NCBI RefSeq assembly: GCF_900091845.1
Contig: NZ_FMCI01000357.1
Coordinates: 1-37,241 of the forward strand
DNA from: Streptomyces sp. SolWspMP-5a-2
GTDB taxonomy: Bacteria; Actinomycetota; Actinomycetes; Streptomycetales; Streptomycetaceae
Length of the DNA: 37,241 bases
Reading direction: 5' to 3'
Below the pieces are notes generated by a model that saw only the letters and a list, made by a program, of their open reading frames with translations, did no database searches and was not told the origin of the DNA. Below, in pieces: positions 32,896 through 37,241 of the stretch. Position numbers and translations under genes: made by a program. How positions within the stretch are numbered: position 1 is the stretch's first letter; each line of letters begins with the position of its first letter.

Positions 32896-34731
32896 TCAGG
32901 CGGCCCGTGCGTCGTGTTCCGCGACCGTGTGGGCGCAGGGGGCCGCCGCGCGCCCCCGGCGGCGCAGGAAGCGCGGGAGCGGGACGGCGATGTCGACGAA
33001 GCCCTCCGCCTGCATCGCGGCGAAGCCGATCCGGGGCAGGTCCGAGGAGGCCCGGTAGACGACGAAGCGGGGCTCCCAGCGGGGCTGGAACTTGGCGTTG
33101 AACTTGTACAGCGACTCGATCTGGAACCAGCGGGACAGGAACACCAGCAGCCCGCGCCAGGCGCGCAGCACCGGCCCGGCGCCGATCTTCTCCCCGCGCG
33201 CGAGGGCGGCGCGGAACATCGCGAAGTTCAGCGAGACGCGGCTGACGCCCAGCTTCGGCGCGGCCTGCAGGGAGGCGACGATGAGCAGCTCGTTCATGCC
33301 CGGGTCGGCGGAGCGGTCGCGGCGCATCAGGTCGAGGGAGACGCCGTCGGTGCCCCAGGGCACGAAGTGCAGCACCGCCTTCAGGTCGCCGTAGGGGCCG
33401 TCCTGCTCGTCCGCCTTGTGCGCGGTGGCGATCAGGCAGTCGCCGTCGGCCGGGTCGCCGACCCGGCCGAGGGCCATCGAGAAGCCGCGCTCGGTGTCGG
33501 TGCCGCGCCAGTCGTCGGCCGCCTGCCGGATCCGCTCCAGCTCGGCCTCCCCGAGGTCACGGACACGTCGGACCCGGGTCTCGTAACCGGCGCGCTCGAT
33601 GCGCTTGACCATCTGGCGCACGTTGCGCATCGCACGGCCGGCGAGAGAGAAATCCGCGACGTCCACCACCGCCTCGTCGCCCAGTTCGAGGGCGTCGAGT
33701 CCGGTCTCGCGGGTCCACACCTCGCCGCCCGTCTCCGAGCAGCCCATGACCGCCGGGGTCCAGGAGTGGGCCTTGGCCTCGTCCATGAAGCGCTCGATCG
33801 CGCCGGGCCACGCCTCGACGTCGCCGATCGGGTCGCCGCTGGCGAGCATCACGCCGGACACCACCCGGTAGGTGACGGCCGCCTTGCCGCTGGGCGAGAA
33901 GACCACGGCCTTGTCGCGGCGGAGCGCGAAGTGGCCGAGGGAGTCGCGGCCGCCGTGCTTCGCCAGCAGGGCGCGCAGCTGCGTCTCGTCCTCGGCGGTG
34001 AGCCGGGCGGCCGGGTGCTCGGGCCGGAACGCGAGGTAGATCGTGGTGACCGCGGTGAGCAGTCCGAGGGCGCCGAGCGAGCACGCGACGGTCCAGGAGG
34101 TGTTGCCCTGGTAGTCGACCGGACCCTCGAATCCGAACAGTCCGTAGAGCACATGGGTAATGCGATCGGCCAGGCTCGGGTCGCCGACCATGCGTTTCGG
34201 GTGGACGCTGACGATGATCAGTCCGAGGACGAGGGAACCTGCTCCCATGAGGACGAAGTTGGCCAGCGCGCGCCACCGGCTGCGCGGGTCGGGCAGCGCC
34301 GCGAACTGGTCGCGGTGGATCAGCAGCGGCGCGAGGAGGGCGAGCGAGATGACCACTCCGATGACGGAGTGGCGGTACGTGAACTGCGCGACCGCGCCCG
34401 CGGGGAGCAGCAGCACCGCCGCCCGCCAGGCCCGCCGCTTGCGCCGCCTGAGCCCGTGCGCCAGCAGCAGCAACAGCACGCCCGAGCTGAGCGACAGCGC
34501 GGCCGCGAACGGCCCGAGCGCCCCCGGCAGCACCTCCGCGAGGCTGTGCATACGGCTGTGACGGAAGCGCGGGAAGACGCCCGCGGCGATGTCCAGCAGG
34601 CTCACGAGCGCGGCGGCCCGCGCGACGAGGACGGGTACGGCCTCGGCGCGCGGCCCGCGCAGGACGCGCCGGGCACCCTGTGATCGAGGCGGAACCCCGC
34701 CCGACATTTCCTCATCTGTCTTGACAGACAT
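32896..34731 (-). CDS. Lysyl-phosphatidylglycerol synthase-like membrane protein (MprF/LysX type, DUF2156)
   Basis: The product is 611 residues from the ATG at 34731 (MSVKTDEEMSGGVPP); an ATG at 34782 would add 17. The N-terminal half has about six membrane helices. The C-terminal DUF2156 transferase domain is close to that of mycobacterial LysX and MprF (TETGLDALELGDEAVVDVAD, SRVSLNFAMFRAAL, WRGLLVFLSRWFQIESLYKF, NAKFQPRWEPRFVVY). Unlike mycobacterial LysX, no lysyl-tRNA synthetase domain is attached. The family attaches an amino acid from tRNA to phosphatidylglycerol and reduces membrane negative charge. It is divergent from a membrane-anchored hydrolase; a 21-bp palindrome lies in between. 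Confidence 0.85.
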   Translation of the reverse strand: MSVKTDEEMSGGVPPRSQGARRVLRGPRAEAVPVLVARAAALVSLLDIAAGVFPRFRHSRMHSLAEVLPGALGPFAAALSLSSGVLLLLLAHGLRRRKRRAWRAAVLLLPAGAVAQFTYRHSVIGVVISLALLAPLLIHRDQFAALPDPRSRWRALANFVLMGAGSLVLGLIIVSVHPKRMVGDPSLADRITHVLYGLFGFEGPVDYQGNTSWTVACSLGALGLLTAVTTIYLAFRPEHPAARLTAEDETQLRALLAKHGGRDSLGHFALRRDKAVVFSPSGKAAVTYRVVSGVMLASGDPIGDVEAWPGAIERFMDEAKAHSWTPAVMGCSETGGEVWTRETGLDALELGDEAVVDVADFSLAGRAMRNVRQMVKRIERAGYETRVRRVRDLGEAELERIRQAADDWRGTDTERGFSMALGRVGDPADGDCLIATAHKADEQDGPYGDLKAVLHFVPWGTDGVSLDLMRRDRSADPGMNELLIVASLQAAPKLGVSRVSLNFAMFRAALARGEKIGAGPVLRAWRGLLVFLSRWFQIESLYKFNAKFQPRWEPRFVVYRASSDLPRIGFAAMQAEGFVDIAVPLPRFLRRRGRAAAPCAHTVAEHDARAA

Positions 34732-34815
34732 CGCATCCCGTAGTTCCGCGAGAGACCTTGGACCCGGGCCCGTTTCGGGCATCCGGCGACATTGCGCCCT
34801 CTAGGACGTCGTCGT

Positions 34816-34836
34816 GGCGAGTGAGGTTCACTCGCC
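34816..34836. promoter_or_regulatory. 21-bp palindrome in the divergent lysyltransferase/hydrolase promoter
   Basis: GGCGAGTGA (34816-34824), GGT, TCACTCGCC (34828-34836) are perfect nine-bp arms. The core AGTGA...TCACT recalls the early published consensus for the developmental regulator BldD, but this is only a likeness. It lies between the two divergent starts (34731 and 34931). Confidence 0.6.
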
Positions 34837-34856
34837 ATCTCAAAGCTGGTTCAAAG

Positions 34857-34875
34857 GCCCGGGAAAGTCCCGGGC
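34857..34875 (+). promoter_or_regulatory. Stem-loop in the hydrolase leader
   Basis: GCCCGGGA (34857-34864), AAG, TCCCGGGC (34868-34875): an eight-bp stem with a three-base loop 55 bases before the hydrolase ATG. It matches no riboswitch I know; it may stabilise the mRNA or act as an attenuator. Confidence 0.5.
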
Positions 34876-34930
34876 AAGCCCTCGGGAAGAGCCGGGGGGC
34901 GACGGAGAAAGCACAGGCAGGAAGCAACCC

Positions 34931-36058
34931 ATGGGTCTGACGAGCAACAAGGTGCTGGTACTGGCGATCTTGTTCGCCGTACTGCTGTTCGGTGGCACGG
35001 TGTGGTTGTGGCCCCGGCTCGCGCGGCGGACCTGGCGCTCCGTCAGCGGACGCGTCGGCCTGCTGCTCGCCACGCAGTTGGCCCTCTTCGTGTCGCTCGG
35101 TCTCGCCGCCAACCAGGCGTTCGGGTTCTACGCGAGCTGGGCGGACCTGCTGGGCCGCGAGAAGGACCAGGGCGTCGTCGTCAACCACACGGCGCTCGGC
35201 GGGTCCGGCGGTCCCCTCCAGGTCGTCGACACCGCCCGGGTGACCAGTACGGACGGCTCCCGTCCGCAGCTCGGCGGCGAGATCCAGAAGGTCGACATCA
35301 CCGGCGCCGCCACCCACATCGCCACCCCCGCGTACGTGTACCTGCCCCCGGAGTACTTCCAGGCGCGCTTCCGCACCAGGACGTTCCCCGCGGCCGTCGT
35401 GCTGACCGGGTACCCCGGCACCGCCGAGGCGCTCTTCCGCAAGCTGCACTACCCGCGCACCGCCCAGCAGCTCACCAAGGACGGCCGGATGCAGCCGATG
35501 GTCCTGGTGATGATGCGTCCGACCGTGGCGCCGCCCCGGGACACCGAGTGCGTGGACGTCCCCGGCGGCCCGCAGACCGAGACGTTCTTCGCCAAGGACC
35601 TCCCCGACGCCGTCACCGCGCACTACCGGGTCGGCCGCGAACCGGGGAGCTGGGGCATCATCGGCGACTCCACCGGCGGCTACTGCGCGCTGAAGCTCGC
35701 CATGCACCACCCCTCGGTGTACGCGGCGGGCGTGGGGCTCTCGCCGTACTACAAGGCGCCGATCGACCCCACCACCGGCGACCTCTTCCAGGGCGACAGC
35801 GCGGTGCGCGACCGCGCCGACCTCTGGTGGTACCTCAAGCACATGCCCGCGCCGAACACTTCACTGCTCGTCAGCAGCAGCCGTATCGGGGAATCCAACT
35901 ACGCGGACACGATGAAGTTCATAGGGCGTGTGGAGGCCACCGGCGTCACCCGGATCTCGTCGATCATCCTGGAAAGCGGCGGCCACAACTTCAACACCTG
36001 GCGGCGCGAGATTCCGCCCGCTCTCCAGTGGCTCAGCGGGCGGCTCAGCGACCACTGA
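34931..36058 (+). CDS. Membrane-anchored alpha/beta hydrolase (esterase D-like)
   Basis: The product is 375 residues from the ATG at 34931, with AGGAAG seven bases upstream. There are two N-terminal membrane helices (about 7-28 and 43-63). The basic loop between them (RLARRTWRSVSGR) should be cytosolic, so the catalytic part should lie outside. The hydrolase domain has the nucleophile S247 in GDSTGGYC, a C-terminal H352 in ESGGHNF, and FPAAVVLTGYPG. The fold is that of esterase D and antigen-85-like enzymes. The divergent lysyl-lipid synthase suggests, but does not prove, that it removes amino acids from lipids. Confidence 0.85.
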   Translation: MGLTSNKVLVLAILFAVLLFGGTVWLWPRLARRTWRSVSGRVGLLLATQLALFVSLGLAANQAFGFYASWADLLGREKDQGVVVNHTALGGSGGPLQVVDTARVTSTDGSRPQLGGEIQKVDITGAATHIATPAYVYLPPEYFQARFRTRTFPAAVVLTGYPGTAEALFRKLHYPRTAQQLTKDGRMQPMVLVMMRPTVAPPRDTECVDVPGGPQTETFFAKDLPDAVTAHYRVGREPGSWGIIGDSTGGYCALKLAMHHPSVYAAGVGLSPYYKAPIDPTTGDLFQGDSAVRDRADLWWYLKHMPAPNTSLLVSSSRIGESNYADTMKFIGRVEATGVTRISSIILESGGHNFNTWRREIPPALQWLSGRLSDH

Positions 36059-36235
36059 CGGCGGTGCGGCACAGGGCCCGCGGCCCGCTCCCGGCCCGCC
36101 CTCGGGCCCCGCGCCGCGGCCGATCCCGGTGAATTCTGCGACCGGTAATTCCCGGTGCCCCGTGAACGTTTCGTTATGGCTGTGTTTTGCGGGGCGGGGA
36201 GCCAACGTTCGCCTACGCGCGGTAAGTTTCTGGCC

Positions 36236-37241
36236 ATGCCACGTGGACGTCATCGTCATTCCCCGCCCTTGCACCGGATGCTGCCACCGTCGGCGATAGC
36301 GGGCGTCTCCCTGGCCTGCGCGTTCGCGCCGTGGGTCTTCTCGGCCCCGGCCGTGCTGCGGGTCTTCGCCGCGCTCGCCGCCGCCGTCGCGATCGTCGGG
36401 GCGGCCGTCATGCGCCGCTGGGACATGTACGCCGGTAAACAGGTCGCCGATCTCGCACGCGCGCGTGCGAGCGACGAGTGGCGCAGCGAGGAGCGGATCG
36501 CCGAGCTGGAGTCCGACCTCGACGAGTCGCGCGACCTGCGCGCCAAGCTGGAGCAGCGGCTGCGCGCCAAGCGCGCCGAACTCGCCGGTCTGCGCAACGA
36601 GCACGCGGCCCTGCTGCGCCGGTACGCCACCGCCGAGACCGAGCGGGCGACCGCCCTCGAAGGCCGCAGGCTGCTGGAGATCGAGGCCGCCCCCGCGCCC
36701 GGAGCGCAGGACGCGGACCCCGACGCCGACACCGGGGCGGCCACCGAACCCGGGGCCGGGTCCCGGTCCGTGGCCGTGGCCGCCGAGGCGGGGACCGCGG
36801 CGGCGGACGGCGCGGCGGACGGCCGGGCCGGGGCGCCCGCCGTGTTCTCCCCGGCGGGCTCGCGGCTGTTCCTGAGCGCGCAGACCGCGCTGAAGCGGCT
36901 CGCGGGGGACGACGGCGGGACGACGCCGGGCACGGAGTCCGGGAAGACGTCCGCGAAGGCGTCCTCCGAAGTGGCCGAGAAGGAGTCCGGGAAGGCGCCG
37001 GACGAGGCGGACGACGGGGTGGCCGGGGCTGACGGGGCTGACGGGGCGACCGAGGACACGGTGACTCCGGAGGGCTCCGGGGAGACCGGGGCGTCGGGAA
37101 CTCCGGGGGCGGCCGGGACCGTTGGGGCGGCCGGTACGGCCGACACGGTTGAGAAGGCCGCGGCTGCCGGGACCGCTGGCGCGGCCGGGGCTGCTGAGAC
37201 GGCCGGGACCGCCGAGACGGCCGGGACCGCTGACGCGGCTG
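36236..37241 (+). CDS. Coiled-coil membrane protein with Ala/Gly/Thr-rich repetitive tail (3' end outside)
   Basis: The frame is open from the ATG at 36236 to the window edge (at least 335 residues). It begins MPRGRHRHSPPLHRMLPPSA; hydrophobic segments at about residues 18-38 and 42-58 suggest membrane helices. Residues about 75-130 are a charged coiled coil (RIAELESDLDESRDLRAKLE, QRLRAKRAELAGLRNEHAAL). From residue 145 on it is acidic, Ala/Gly/Thr/Glu-rich low complexity that ends in repeats of AGTAETAG type. I do not know the family. A weak GGTAAG stands about eleven bases before the ATG. Confidence 0.75.
   Translation, partial: MPRGRHRHSPPLHRMLPPSAIAGVSLACAFAPWVFSAPAVLRVFAALAAAVAIVGAAVMRRWDMYAGKQVADLARARASDEWRSEERIAELESDLDESRDLRAKLEQRLRAKRAELAGLRNEHAALLRRYATAETERATALEGRRLLEIEAAPAPGAQDADPDADTGAATEPGAGSRSVAVAAEAGTAAADGAADGRAGAPAVFSPAGSRLFLSAQTALKRLAGDDGGTTPGTESGKTSAKASSEVAEKESGKAPDEADDGVAGADGADGATEDTVTPEGSGETGASGTPGAAGTVGAAGTADTVEKAAAAGTAGAAGAAETAGTAETAGTADAA

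Noticed and set aside
34715..34728. Palindrome TCTGTCTTGACAGA as an operator
   Set aside because: It lies inside the first codons of the lysyltransferase-like gene with arms of only six bases. Chance cannot be excluded.
34840..34930. Riboswitch in the hydrolase leader (c-di-AMP or cobalamin type considered)
   Set aside because: Only one clear hairpin and GGxAAG-like words are seen. None of the conserved core motifs of known classes could be placed.

Overview
The window reads as chromosomal DNA of a Streptomyces (or very close actinomycete). GC is very high, many starts are GTG, third codon positions are G/C, and the families present (DUF397/DUF5753 regulators, TipA, DUF2342 metalloprotease, DUF3180) are typical of that group. 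From memory, the gene order matches the S. coelicolor core block around SCO3396-SCO3434. This is recollection, not a search. I see no insertion sequence, prophage, CRISPR array, tRNA or rRNA.

Left part (1-6.7 kb): the 5' end of a DNA-polymerase-I-like gene with an apparent frameshift; a leaderless gene for an HTH plus Clp-N protein (ClpC2-like) whose promoter carries two 19-bp palindromes; a DUF2786 protein; two lipoproteins separated by GC-rich tandem repeats; then a divergent zinc-starvation island (rpsN, rpmB leftward; rpmG, rpmE, a CobW-like gene, rpsR rightward) around one Zur-box-like palindrome.

Middle (6.8-19.5 kb): a DUF397 / anti-sigma-like ATPase / XRE-DUF5753 trio in which two promoters share the same 28-nt element; an aldehyde dehydrogenase; DinB and PadR genes; a second XRE-DUF5753 gene overlapping a DUF397 gene that contains four tandem half-domains; a CLC channel/transporter plus glutamate decarboxylase operon (acid-resistance logic); tipA with its classical MerR-type promoter; a DedA membrane protein with a Q/P/Y-rich tail; and a divergent TetR / ketopantoate-reductase-like pair.

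Right part (19.5-37.2 kb): a ThrE-type exporter, pyrophosphatase, a PBP4-type D,D-carboxypeptidase with 11-residue N-terminal repeats, a DUF2342 metalloprotease, tilS-hpt-ftsH, folE, and a leftward folate group (folP, NTF2-like, folB, folK, DUF3180). The window ends with a lysyl-phosphatidylglycerol-synthase-like gene divergent from a membrane-anchored alpha/beta hydrolase, across a 21-bp palindrome, and with a coiled-coil, Ala/Gly/Thr-rich protein running off the right edge.

Most promising for follow-up: the shared 28-nt element of the DUF397 trio, the twin operator on the ClpC2-like gene, the putative aminoacyl-lipid synthase/hydrolase pair, and the DUF397 tandem-repeat protein.
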